Source of the DNA: Ornithinibacillus scapharcae TW25
Lineage (GTDB): Bacteria > Bacillota > Bacilli > Bacillales > Amphibacillaceae
DNA length: 64,000 bases
Assembly: GCF_000190475.1 (NCBI RefSeq)
Contig: NZ_AEWH01000041.1
Location: 1-64,000 of the forward strand
Direction of reading: 5' to 3'
In this document: positions 54,770-63,005 of the stretch, in pieces
Position numbering within the stretch: position 1 is the first letter of the stretch
How the letters are laid out: every line of letters starts with the position of its first letter
Translations under genes and position numbers: made by a program
The notes under the pieces: model-generated
What the model was told of the DNA's origin: nothing
Databases searched by the model: none
What the model saw: only the letters and a program-made list of their open reading frames with translations

Positions 54770-55670
54770 TTATTTGCGTATAGAAGTAATCTTCCAAAGA
54801 ACTGGTATGTTTCTGGATTTCTTCGATACCAATATCATGGAGAATTAGCAGTTTAGAAATATCGGTTTGAGAGTATGTCAAATCATAAATTCTAATTCTG
54901 TTCCCTTGAATCATTTTCATGTTCGTTAATTGAAGTTCACTCTCAAGAATATACAATGTTTTTTGTACATCAGTTGTCACGATTTCAATATACTCTGTCC
55001 GCTCTTTTCGAATATCTTCTAATGTAACTTCATTTATTAGCCTTCCATTATTAATGACACCAATCCTATCTACAACCTGTTCCATTTCAGCTAATATATG
55101 ACTAGAAAGTATAAAGGTTATTCCGTATTCCTTATTAAGCATTAAAATTAAATCCCTTGTATCTTTTATCCCGATTGGATCGAGCCCATTAGTCGGTTCA
55201 TCAAAAATAATTAATTCAGGCTTTGTGATAACAGCTCTAGCAATTCCAAGTCTCTGCTTCATTCCAAGAGAAAACTCTTTAACAACTTTATCCTCTATCC
55301 CTTTTAGCTGAACCAAGTCCAGTGCTTGTTTAATTCCTTTTTCATCGTAGTATCCTAAATATTCGCAATGAAGCTTCAGATTTTCCATTGCAGTTAAATG
55401 CTCAAAAAAGATAGGGTATTCAATAATACTTCCTACTCTTTTTAAAAGGGATTTAGAATGATCGGTAAGACGCTTACCAAATAATTCGATTTCACCGCTT
55501 GAAGGCTTTGTTATTCCAGTAAGTAATTTCATAAGTGTTGTTTTGCCTGCACCATTTTGACCAAGTAAACCATATATTTCTCCTTTTCGGATTTGAAGAT
55601 TGATGTTTGATACTATCGCTTTTCTTCGGGTATGTTTAGTCAACCCACTTGTTTTCACAATAAGTTCCAT
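54747..55670 (-). CDS. BcrA/LanF-like ABC transporter ATP-binding protein
   Basis: A 307-residue ATPase: GLLGQNGAGKTTLMK, VGSIIEYPIFFEHLTAMENL, signature FSLGMKQRLGIARA, LIIFDEPTNGLDP, SSHILAEM. The FSLGMKQRLGIA form and the roughly 85-residue C-terminal extension are typical of bacitracin or lantibiotic self-protection ATPases. It lies after a two-component system and before its permease, so it probably exports or resists a peptide antibiotic. GGAGGCGGAAGG precedes the ATG. Confidence 0.92.
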   Translation of the reverse strand: MELIVKTSGLTKHTRRKAIVSNINLQIRKGEIYGLLGQNGAGKTTLMKLLTGITKPSSGEIELFGKRLTDHSKSLLKRVGSIIEYPIFFEHLTAMENLKLHCEYLGYYDEKGIKQALDLVQLKGIEDKVVKEFSLGMKQRLGIARAVITKPELIIFDEPTNGLDPIGIKDTRDLILMLNKEYGITFILSSHILAEMEQVVDRIGVINNGRLINEVTLEDIRKERTEYIEIVTTDVQKTLYILESELQLTNMKMIQGNRIRIYDLTYSQTDISKLLILHDIGIEEIQKHTSSLEDYFYTQINGGNRIG

Positions 55671-55809
55671 CCTTCCGCCTCCTTTTTCTATATCATAAAC
55701 ACGAATAATATCTTTTTTCTTTCTAAATCCTTACAAAATCCTTAAGTTTTAAAAATAGAATCAAAAGTGATTAAGGCACCCACTCTTTGTGGCTGCCTAT
55801 TATTAAATG

Positions 55810-56744
55810 TTAATATGTTATGCGACGAAATTCACACGTAAAAACCGTTCTTTCATATGGTGTACTGCTTAACTGAATACTTCCTTTCATTGCTTCAATT
55901 AAATGTTTCGTAATACTTAAACCAAGTCCACTCCCTTGAAATTCAGGATTTCTTGCATCATCTAGAGTATATAACCGATCAAAGACCTGTGCTTGATGGA
56001 TCTTAGCTATACCTTTTCCTCTATCCCAAATATCAATTGCAATATCATCCCCAACTTCTCGAATGGTTAGACCAATAATCCCTCCGTCAATTCCATAACG
56101 TATTGCATTAGAAATAAGATTGCTTAATGCCCGATTTAATCCATCTTCATTTCCTAAGATATAAAAATTGTGTTCGGGAATATTTACTTCGACTTGAATG
56201 TTTTTTGTTTGGAGTAAATCATAATACTCGAGGATATTCTTTCTGCAAATTTCATTTACAGAAACTCTGGTTAAAGGAATAGAATAATCACCCGAATCGA
56301 GTTTAACAAGGTCAAAGAACTGATTTATAAGGTCAATTACATTTAATATTTTTTATGAAGACTGGAAATAACCTTCTTTTTCTCTCCATCACTCATACTA
56401 TTGTCTAAATCTAATATTTCTACATAGCCTAAAATAACGGTTAATGGCGTTTTCAAATCGTGTGACATATTAGATAATAGTCTTTTTAAGCTTTCTTTTG
56501 TTTTTTCATAATCAGCTATGATCTGTTGATTGTAATCGAGTAGACAATTTACTTGAATTAAGAATTGCTGGATTGCCTTTTGTTCAGTTTGGATTAATAC
56601 TTTTTCAGTGGTCTTTTGTTCAATAATATCAGACAGCTTCTCTTGTATTTCGTTCATATCTCTAATCATTTTTCTTTTCTCATAAGTTTGTATTAGGATT
56701 ATCATTAGCAATATTAGAAAGATACCACTCACTATGAAAGTCAT
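55810..56744 (-). pseudogene. sensor histidine kinase, frameshifted
   Basis: A single-helix membrane kinase (about 311 residues if repaired). The N-terminal 133 codons contain the membrane helix, a coiled coil and the H-box SNMSHDLKTPLTVILGYVEIL. The frame ends at 56343 in a run of six As (56349-56354); one more A would restore KKILNVIDLINQFFDLVKL and the complete ATPase domain: GNEDGLNRALSNLISNAIRYG is the N-box region, then DRGKGI and GSGLGLSI. The intact remainder suggests either a recent mutation or a sequencing or slippage effect. Confidence 0.8.
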
Positions 56745-56747
56745 ATG

Positions 56748-57443
56748 TTAATCACCTAATTTATACCCGATTCCCCAAACTGTCTTAATAAACTGGGGGT
56801 TAGACGGATCAATTTCTATTTTCTCACGAAGTCTCCTAATATGGACATTAATCACATTTTCATTGCCAAAATAATCATCTTCCCAAATGAATTGGTAAAT
56901 TTGTTCCTTCGTAAATACTCTGTTCTGATTCATCATAAATAGTTTTAGAATTTTAAATTCCTTAGATGTAAGCTGTATAATCCTTCCTTGAACATTTACT
57001 GTAAATGTTGTTAAATCTAGAGAAATCTCCTTATAATGAAGAGTTGTTGAAGGAATTTTATTCTCAGTAGGTAGATATTGAGTTGCTCTTCGAATCGCTG
57101 CATGCACTCTAGCTGTAAGCTCAATCATGGAAAAGGGCTTACTAATGTAATCGTCCGCACCAAAACCAAGACCTAGCGCTTTATCGACATCACTTCCTTT
57201 TGCAGAGATAACCATTACTGGAGCAGAGCTCATGGTTCTTAACCGCTTTAGAAAATCCATCCCATTTAGCTTAGGAAGCATTAAATCAAGCAAGATTAGG
57301 TCTACTTTATGATTCTCAAAAAGTATTATTGCCTCTTCTCCATCAAATGCAGTTAGAACTTGGTAATTTTCATTTTCCAATTGATTGGTAATTAGTTTAT
57401 TTATTTCTCTGTCGTCCTCTACAAGCAATATTTTCTTTTCCAC
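56748..57443 (-). CDS. OmpR family response regulator
   Basis: Receiver domain (EDD, phospho-Asp in LILLDLMLPKLNG, Lys in YISKPFSM) and winged helix (about 130-225) with RIIQLTSKEFKILKLFM and NVINVHIRRLREKIE. A start at ATG 57458 is possible; GTG 57443 has GGAAG at better spacing, giving MEKKILLVEDDREI. It is upstream of the frameshifted kinase and a BcrAB-like transporter, and is likely their activator. Confidence 0.9.
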   Translation of the reverse strand: MEKKILLVEDDREINKLITNQLENENYQVLTAFDGEEAIILFENHKVDLILLDLMLPKLNGMDFLKRLRTMSSAPVMVISAKGSDVDKALGLGFGADDYISKPFSMIELTARVHAAIRRATQYLPTENKIPSTTLHYKEISLDLTTFTVNVQGRIIQLTSKEFKILKLFMMNQNRVFTKEQIYQFIWEDDYFGNENVINVHIRRLREKIEIDPSNPQFIKTVWGIGYKLGD

Positions 57444-57688
57444 ATCTTTCACTTCCATTCTATGGAACTAACCTATCAATATTAAATCCGGAAGAAATGT
57501 CTGATAAAACTTATAGTTAAATAATATCTCCTGAACTGTAATTTATCAAATACTCCCATAATTTTAAACAATAGTACAATAGGCGAATAAATGGGATAAC
57601 GAATTTATAGGAATTTTTCGCATAAGAAAAGAATGCTTACAAAATATAAGCATATTGTTTAACCTATCCAATTGAAGGAGCGACCTAG

Positions 57689-58642
57689 ATGAAAATACGA
57701 TTCGGCTATGTAGCGAATGCACTAGGCTTATGGGATGCAAGTCCTTCTAAAACCTTGACCTTTGCTCGGTATTCCAAGCTCCCAAAAGAGGATCGTTTGG
57801 ATAGTCTTAAGTCCGTTACTGCTCAAAACTTGCACCATACGAAAAGAATACTTTGCTATAATATCGCCCATGAGATTGAGCTATACCGTTTCTCCAGCAT
57901 GCTTGTCCCGCTTGCTACTCACCCTGAGGTCGAATGGGATTTTATCACGCCGTTTAAAGATGAATGGAAGGAGCTTGGGAGGTTAATTAAGAAGTATCAT
58001 ATTCGGACCAGCTTCCACCCCGGTCAATATACGCTTTTTACTAGCCCTCGGAAAGAGGTCACTGTAAATGCTGTAAAGGATATGGAATATCATTACCGGA
58101 TGTTGGAAGCGATGGATGTACTAAGTACGTCAGTCTTGAACATCCATATTGGTGGGGCTTATGGAAATAAGGAAGAGACATTAAAAAGATTTCATCAAAA
58201 TTTGGTAAAACTCCCCAATGAGGTACAGTACTATATGACACTTGAAAATGATGATAAAACCTATGATGTAAAGGAAACACTGCTTGCCTGTGAAAAAGAA
58301 CAGATCCCGATGATGCTAGATTATCATCATTACATGGCAAATAAAGGTGAGGTTGAGCTAGTGGAATATTTAGAACGGATTTTTAATACTTGGAACCATC
58401 GAGATCTCATACCGAAAGTTCATATTTCTTCCCCAAAGTCGGCGTCGGAATATCGCTCTCATGCCGATTATGTTGACCTGAAGTTTATCCTACCCTTTTT
58501 AAAAATAGCAAAAGAGTTAAATCGGGACTTCGATATCATGATTGAAGCAAAACAAAAAAATTTGGCAATGCTACAGTTAGTGGAAGATGTTGCGAGAATT
58601 CGAGGGATTAAACGCTTATCTGGAGGTTCTATAGAATACTAA
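57689..58642 (+). CDS. uvsE: UV DNA damage endonuclease UvsE family, copy 1
   Basis: A 317-residue TIM-barrel endonuclease: MKIRFGYVANALGLWDASP, then SFHPGQYT, NIHIGGAYGNK, TLENDDKTYDV, MLDYHHYM, KVHISSPKSASEYRSHADYV and IEAKQKN. These hold the metal ligands His, Glu, Asp and the Lys known for UVDE. It incises 5' of UV photoproducts and other lesions. AAGGAG precedes the ATG. The second copy follows after 22 bases. Confidence 0.93.
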   Translation: MKIRFGYVANALGLWDASPSKTLTFARYSKLPKEDRLDSLKSVTAQNLHHTKRILCYNIAHEIELYRFSSMLVPLATHPEVEWDFITPFKDEWKELGRLIKKYHIRTSFHPGQYTLFTSPRKEVTVNAVKDMEYHYRMLEAMDVLSTSVLNIHIGGAYGNKEETLKRFHQNLVKLPNEVQYYMTLENDDKTYDVKETLLACEKEQIPMMLDYHHYMANKGEVELVEYLERIFNTWNHRDLIPKVHISSPKSASEYRSHADYVDLKFILPFLKIAKELNRDFDIMIEAKQKNLAMLQLVEDVARIRGIKRLSGGSIEY

Positions 58643-58664
58643 ATTAAGGGTAAGGAGGATTTTC

Positions 58665-59630
58665 ATGACACTTGTACGACTAGGCTATGTTGCGATGAGT
58701 ATGGAATTACATCATGCCTCTCCATCACAAACCATGACCTTTGCACAATTTCAGAAACTAACGGACCGCGAAGCAGCCATTCGGAAATTGGAACGAATAG
58801 CTCTATCCAACTTATATAATACATTACGTTTGCTTCGACATAATGTAGCTTCGGAAATACATTTTTATCGGCTAACCTCAAAGCTAATTCCTTTAGCCAA
58901 CCATGAAGCAATACCTGAATGGGACTATATAAAACCACTTAGAGGTTCACTAAAGGAAATCGGTGAGTTTATTAACGAGCATGGGCTCCGGGTAGACTTT
59001 CACCCTGATCATTTTGTTTTATTAAATTCTACCAAGAAAGAAGTATTCAAAAATTCCCTTCTCACTTTACGGATGCACTATCTCATTTTAAAAGGAATGA
59101 GAATAGATCCTACCCACCGTTGTGTCATGCATGTTGGGGGAAATTACAAAGATACAGAAAAATCGCTTGAGCAGTTTGTTGAGGCGTGGATGGATGTTCC
59201 TAGTGGAATTCAAAAGATGATTATGCTCGAAAATGATGATACCTCCTTTACACTAGAGGATACTCTCTATCTTTGTCAGAAGCTAGGTATCCCACTCGTC
59301 TTTGACTACCATCACCATCTTGCCTATCATCGTGACCTGAACTGGATACAGTATTGGGAAAGTATTGTGCAAACATGGAAAGATTCTCCTCTCCCTATCA
59401 AAATGCACATATCAAGCCCTAAAAGCGAGAAAGAATATCGTCATCATTCTGATTTTGTCGATGGTGATATGTTTTTCGACTTTTTAAATGAAATTAATGG
59501 GACAGTACCACAAATTGATTGTATGATCGAAGCGAAACAAAAAGATACGGCACTTTTTCAGTTAATGGAAGAAGTGAAGGATCGCGGTGGTGTGGAGATT
59601 GTTGATGGGTCATCATTTTATTTGAGATGA
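58665..59630 (+). CDS. UV DNA damage endonuclease UvsE family, copy 2
   Basis: A 321-residue paralogue of the preceding gene with the same active-site motifs (DFHPDHFV, MHVGGNYKD, MLENDDTSF, VFDYHHHL, KMHISSPKSEKEYRHHSDFV, IEAKQKD) but diverged elsewhere. All metal-binding residues seem present. TAAGGAGG precedes the ATG. The two form one operon. It ends with 13 bases of overlap with the convergent glutaredoxin-like gene. It may have different lesion specificity from copy 1. Confidence 0.9.
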   Translation: MTLVRLGYVAMSMELHHASPSQTMTFAQFQKLTDREAAIRKLERIALSNLYNTLRLLRHNVASEIHFYRLTSKLIPLANHEAIPEWDYIKPLRGSLKEIGEFINEHGLRVDFHPDHFVLLNSTKKEVFKNSLLTLRMHYLILKGMRIDPTHRCVMHVGGNYKDTEKSLEQFVEAWMDVPSGIQKMIMLENDDTSFTLEDTLYLCQKLGIPLVFDYHHHLAYHRDLNWIQYWESIVQTWKDSPLPIKMHISSPKSEKEYRHHSDFVDGDMFFDFLNEINGTVPQIDCMIEAKQKDTALFQLMEEVKDRGGVEIVDGSSFYLR

Positions 59631-59884
59631 TGACCGTTTTCCTCTCTGTTATGTAGTAATTCTAACATTCCAACAGGATCAAACCCAAAAACCCATTCAC
59701 CGTTTATAAGCGTCTGTGGAACGGTTAATCTACGTGTCTTTCCAATAAGCTTCACTAATACGATTGGATTAAGATCCACATTAATCTCTTTAAATTCCAG
59801 ATTCATATTGGTTAAGAAATCCCTTGTCATTCCACATACTGGGCACATAGTAGAGGTGTAAATTGTAATACTTGGACTTTTCAT
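59618..59884 (-). CDS. glutaredoxin-like protein
   Basis: An 88-residue thioredoxin-fold protein with CPVC at residues 14-17, cis-Pro in TVPQTLING and a C-terminal FGFDPVGMLELL. It reduces disulfides or mixed thiols; in this place it may serve the neighbouring persulfide enzymes. A terminator (59935-59957) separates it from the rhodanese genes, so it has its own promoter or is read through. Confidence 0.85.
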   Translation of the reverse strand: MKSPSITIYTSTMCPVCGMTRDFLTNMNLEFKEINVDLNPIVLVKLIGKTRRLTVPQTLINGEWVFGFDPVGMLELLHNREENGHHLK

Positions 59885-59928
59885 CTGAATTCCTGCATTT
59901 CTATTAATATTTTTTTCAACAGTATGAA

Positions 59929-59957
59929 AGGAAAGCAGTCCGTTATGTTTGGACTGC
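59929..59957 (-). terminator. Terminator of the rhodanese genes
   Basis: GCAGTCC/GGACTGC stem, followed on the minus strand by TTTCCTTTC. Confidence 0.75.
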
Positions 59958-60003
59958 CCCTACCTGCTTGAATGTGATTAGAGGTTCGGCGATTCTAATT
60001 AAA

Positions 60004-60071
60004 ACTCCGGATAAACTACTAATCTTCGGGCAAAATTTTAAAACTTCGGGTATTAATCCTCGAACTTCGGG
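60004..60071. repeat. Short tandem-like repeat with CTTCGGG core
   Basis: CTTCGGG at 60024, 60044 and 60065, spaced 20-21 bases, with a diverged CTCCGG at 60005. The function is unknown; it lies in the 3' untranslated part of the rhodanese transcript. Confidence 0.5.
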
Positions 60072-60094
60072 CAGTTTATACGATTATTCTGGTT

Positions 60095-60394
60095 TCACTC
60101 CGTATCGCCGTTCCAGTTGTTCATGCCGCCTTTCATATCTTCCACCTGATAACCTAGTGCTTCCAAAATACCACAAGCTGCCTTACTTCGATTGCCAGAT
60201 TGACAAGTTATAATATAGCTTTTATCCTTGTTCAGCTCATTCTTCCGTAAAGCAAGTTGACCTAATGGAATATGTTTAGCACCTGGAATTTTACCAGTTG
60301 CCACTTCACTATTTTCTCGAACATCAATTACTATTACTTCTTCTCCATGTTGAAGACGTTTTGCCATCTCTTCCGGTGTTATTTGTTTAGCCAT
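60095..60394 (-). CDS. rhodanese-like sulfurtransferase, cytosolic, copy A
   Basis: A 99-residue single rhodanese domain: VIDVRENSEVATGKIPGAKHIPLGQL, active loop CQSGNRS with Cys64, then GYQVEDMKGGMNNW. It carries persulfide sulfur between acceptors. AAAGGAAG precedes the ATG. It is last in a row of three rhodanese genes. Confidence 0.92.
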   Translation of the reverse strand: MAKQITPEEMAKRLQHGEEVIVIDVRENSEVATGKIPGAKHIPLGQLALRKNELNKDKSYIITCQSGNRSKAACGILEALGYQVEDMKGGMNNWNGDTE

Positions 60395-60409
60395 CTTCGT
60401 CTTCCTTTC

Positions 60410-60769
60410 TTAGCTCCAAACACTTATGCCACCTTTAACATTTGAGATCTTTTGGAATCCTTGTTTCTTGAGCATTTTTGCTGCTCTTGCACTTCTCATT
60501 CCACTTTGACAAATAACCACTACTTCCTTTTCCTTATCTAGCGTATCCATTTTAGTAGGCAGGCTTGAGAGTGGGATATTTTCAAATGGCTTGCGGTGGT
60601 TCGCTTTATATTCTCCCAGCGTACGGACATCGATAAATTGAACATTACTATCCTTAAATTTTTCTTTTGCCTCTTGGACACTGATATTTGATATACCTTT
60701 TGCTGGTAAAAATCGACTAATGAAAAATGCGATGACTAAGACTAAAATGATTAATTCAATAATATCCAT
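60410..60769 (-). CDS. membrane-anchored rhodanese-like protein
   Basis: A 119-residue protein: N-terminal helix (IIELIILVLVIAFFISRFL) and a rhodanese domain with FIDVRTLGEYKANH and active loop CQSGMRS (Cys87). TAGGAG precedes the ATG. The anchor would place it near the sulfite exporter or the sulfide source at the membrane. Confidence 0.9.
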   Translation of the reverse strand: MDIIELIILVLVIAFFISRFLPAKGISNISVQEAKEKFKDSNVQFIDVRTLGEYKANHRKPFENIPLSSLPTKMDTLDKEKEVVVICQSGMRSARAAKMLKKQGFQKISNVKGGISVWS

Positions 60770-60800
60770 TTCACTACTCCTATATAAGAATTTATCTGCA

Positions 60801-60830
60801 AAAAAGAAATGGAGAACTTACTCCATTTCT
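60801..60830 (-). terminator. Hairpin terminator between two rhodanese genes
   Basis: AGAAATGGAG/CTCCATTTCT followed on the minus strand by TTTTTT. It overlaps the end of the gene at 60818-61114, so the downstream rhodanese genes may be expressed at a lower level. Confidence 0.75.
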
Positions 60831-61114
60831 CCTTCCCAATCTAGCATTCCGCCTATCATATTGGTAACATTGTAGCCATTTTGCATTAGGAACTGGCATG
60901 CGTTACCACTTCTACCACCTGAACGGCAAACCATGTAATAATGTTCGTCCTTATCTAACTCATCTAGGCGTTCTGGGATTTGTCCTAATGGGATATGTTT
61001 AGCTCCAGGAATTTTACCCATTGCTACTTCTTCATCTTCTCTGACATCGATTATATTTAAATTCTCTCCTGCTACCAACTTTTGTTCCAATTCTTTTGCT
61101 GTAATTTCTTTCAT
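60818..61114 (-). CDS. rhodanese-like sulfurtransferase, cytosolic, copy B
   Basis: A 98-residue rhodanese close to copy A (IIDVREDEEVAMGKIPGAKH, active loop CRSGGRS with Cys63). ATG 61114 follows GGAGG; the five codons before it are not needed. A CstR operator (61134-61151) lies just upstream, so it is the first gene of the rhodanese transcript. Confidence 0.92.
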   Translation of the reverse strand: MKEITAKELEQKLVAGENLNIIDVREDEEVAMGKIPGAKHIPLGQIPERLDELDKDEHYYMVCRSGGRSGNACQFLMQNGYNVTNMIGGMLDWEGEME

Positions 61115-61133
61115 GTTCCTTACCTCCAAATTA

Positions 61134-61151
61134 TATACCCTGATGGGTATA
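61134..61151. promoter_or_regulatory. CstR operator 1
   Basis: Perfect palindrome TATACCC-TGAT-GGGTATA, 20-37 bases before the rhodanese copy B start. It matches the GC-tract operators of the CsoR/CstR family. Confidence 0.9.
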
Positions 61152-61157
61152 ATTTTA

Positions 61158-61209
61158 TTTAAAAAGAAAAGTTCATCAACTCTTCCTTTTCGTTTGAATT
61201 GTTGAACTT
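61158..61209 (-). terminator. Terminator of the cstR gene
   Basis: AAGTTCATCAAC pairs with GTTGAACTT; TTTTCTTTTT follows on the minus strand. Confidence 0.75.
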
Positions 61210-61468
61210 ATCTACTTTTCACTAATAAATCTACTGCTTCTTTTACCACTTGTGATGTACTTTCGCCTTTTGCAATATTCTCTCGAACACATTGTTCTAG
61301 ATTCATACTTACAATTAGCCCAATGGTACGGTCAATAGCACTTCGTGAAGCAGATAGCTGTGTTATAACGTCTTTACAATCCTCGTTTTTTTCAATCATA
61401 CTTAAGACGCCTTTAATCTGACCTTCAATTCGTTTTAATCGATTAACAACCGATTTATCATATTCCAT
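61208..61468 (-). CDS. cstR: CstR-type persulfide-sensing repressor (CsoR family)
   Basis: An 86-residue all-helical repressor, RLKRIEGQIKGVLSMIEKNEDC and so on. Cys31 and Cys60 are the two thiols of CstR, while the His of copper-sensing CsoR is replaced by Asn56. It should release DNA upon persulfide-linked cross-linking of the Cys pair. Two perfect operators occur in the cluster. AAGGAG precedes the ATG. Confidence 0.92.
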   Translation of the reverse strand: MEYDKSVVNRLKRIEGQIKGVLSMIEKNEDCKDVITQLSASRSAIDRTIGLIVSMNLEQCVRENIAKGESTSQVVKEAVDLLVKSR

Positions 61469-61474
61469 TATTTA

Positions 61475-61822
61475 TCACTCCTTATCTCTGCACGGACAAT
61501 TACTAATATAATAACTAGCGACATTATACCCCTTGCTAACCAAATATCTGACTCCTAGATTTAACTCTAGGCGATCACTAGCAATCACATGTAATTGTTG
61601 ATTAGGGATTTCTTGCATAAATCTTTTCAAATAGGCATAGGGGATACGCACATCGCTTGGCGTTTGATTTACATCAATATTGTAATCCCTTATATCTAAA
61701 ACAACTGTGTTTGTTTTATCATGACCGAGTTTTTTGCAAGGAATACCTTGTACAGGATAATATCTTTTATATACCATTATACATAAAAGTGAGCTAACCA
61801 ATACAATAATATAGGTACTCAT
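61475..61822 (-). CDS. membrane-anchored degenerate rhodanese-like protein
   Basis: A 115-residue protein: N-terminal helix (STYIIVLVSSLLCIMVYKRYY), then a rhodanese-like fold with VVLDIRDYNID and YLVSKGYNVASYY. The active loop position is VIASDRLELNLG without the nucleophile Cys, but the last residues carry CPC. It is probably a structural or binding partner. ATG 61822 chosen over 61834 due to the GGTGG before it. It is cotranscribed with cstR behind operator 2. Confidence 0.8.
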   Translation of the reverse strand: MSTYIIVLVSSLLCIMVYKRYYPVQGIPCKKLGHDKTNTVVLDIRDYNIDVNQTPSDVRIPYAYLKRFMQEIPNQQLHVIASDRLELNLGVRYLVSKGYNVASYYISNCPCRDKE

Positions 61823-61855
61823 ATCCACCACCATCGAAAAAGGATAAGCTAATCA

Positions 61856-61873
61856 TATACCCACAAGGGTATA
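61856..61873. promoter_or_regulatory. CstR operator 2
   Basis: Perfect palindrome TATACCC-ACAA-GGGTATA upstream of the degenerate rhodanese-cstR pair; implies autoregulation of cstR. Confidence 0.9.
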
Positions 61874-61909
61874 TAGTCAAGAATTTATTTTACATAACAA
61901 CGGTGATAA

Positions 61910-62689
61910 CTATAATAATATATCAAACCAAATTTTCACTGCTGTACCGGCTATCATTATGGCTAGAATAACCTGTAAGACATGAGTATTCATCGTTTTA
62001 CCAACTTTTGCTCCCAGTGGCGCTGCGAGTAGACTAGCAATAATCATGATAATTGCAGGCAAATAATCAACTTGACCGGTGACAAGTTTTCCAATACTTC
62101 CTCCGATAGAAGAAATAAAGGTGATAGCTAGACTTGTCGCGATTGTCATACGGGTAGGAATGTGTAAAACGGTAAGCATAATTGGTACCAGTAGGAAGCC
62201 ACCTGCCGCTCCAACAATCCCAGATGCTACCCCAACGATTAAAGCTAATATCGCTGCAAGCGGCTTATGGAATGTTATTTGATTTAGTGGCAGATCATCT
62301 ATTTGCTTTTTCGGTAGGAACATCATTATGGCTGCAATAACCGCTAATAACCCATACACGACATTCACTGCTTGTTCGGATAAGAAGCTAGATCCATAAC
62401 TACCAACTAGGCTACCAATTAAAATCGCACCACCCATATATAAAATGAGCTGTTTGTTTAAATATCCGCCTTTTCGATATGCCCATACACCAGCAATAGA
62501 TGCGAACAATACTTGTAAAGCACTAATACCTGATACTTCATGGGCTGTAAATGCAACTAAGCCAAATAAAGGAGGAATATATAATAGCATTGGGTACTTA
62601 ATTATCGATCCACCAACACCTAACATGCCCGAAAGGAAGGAACCAATAAAACCAATTGCGAATATGACGATGAGAAAAGTTAAATCCAT
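61910..62689 (-). CDS. TauE/SafE family sulfite/sulfur-compound exporter
   Basis: A membrane protein of about 259 residues and eight helices with the repeated family motifs GFIGSFLSGMLGVGGSIIKYP-type (N-terminal) and GVASGIVGAAGGFLLVPIML (near 155). It sits between tusA and the cstR genes and likely exports sulfite or thiosulfate made by persulfide oxidation. ATG 62689 follows GAAGGAG; the GTG at 62695 is too close to it. Confidence 0.92.
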   Translation of the reverse strand: MDLTFLIVIFAIGFIGSFLSGMLGVGGSIIKYPMLLYIPPLFGLVAFTAHEVSGISALQVLFASIAGVWAYRKGGYLNKQLILYMGGAILIGSLVGSYGSSFLSEQAVNVVYGLLAVIAAIMMFLPKKQIDDLPLNQITFHKPLAAILALIVGVASGIVGAAGGFLLVPIMLTVLHIPTRMTIATSLAITFISSIGGSIGKLVTGQVDYLPAIIMIIASLLAAPLGAKVGKTMNTHVLQVILAIMIAGTAVKIWFDILL

Positions 62690-62718
62690 TGACACTCCTT
62701 CTTTCTAATTAAGGGAAG

Positions 62719-62742
62719 CGAGTAGTTATTGCTACTCGCTAC
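62719..62742 (-). terminator. Hairpin between tusA and tauE
   Basis: AGCGAGTAG/CTACTCGCT stem with a 6-base loop; no good T-run follows, so it may only attenuate or stabilise the transcript. Confidence 0.5.
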
Positions 62743-62752
62743 TACCTTTTCA

Positions 62753-62980
62753 TTATGCTTTTTGAATATAGAAATATAAAATATCCTCTTCTGTTTTTTG
62801 CTCCAACACGGTATGACCACCAGATTTCGCCCATGCTGGAATATCATTTAAAGCACCTTTGTCCGTTACAAGTACTTCTAACACTTCACCAGAGTTAATC
62901 GTGTCGATTGCTTTCTTCGTTTTTACGATAGGCATTGGACAAGCAAGTCCTTTCGCATCTAAAGTCTTCTTAATATCCAT
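62753..62980 (-). CDS. TusA-like sulfur carrier protein
   Basis: A 75-residue protein with the signature LDAKGLACPMPIVKTKKAI (Cys14) and GEVLEVLVTD. It carries persulfide sulfur between the rhodanese and MBL proteins of the cluster. AAGGGG precedes the ATG. It lies 25 bases after the rhodanese-MBL gene. Confidence 0.93.
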   Translation of the reverse strand: MDIKKTLDAKGLACPMPIVKTKKAIDTINSGEVLEVLVTDKGALNDIPAWAKSGGHTVLEQKTEEDILYFYIQKA

Positions 62981-63005
62981 CTAGATTTTCCCCTTTTTAC
63001 GTTTT

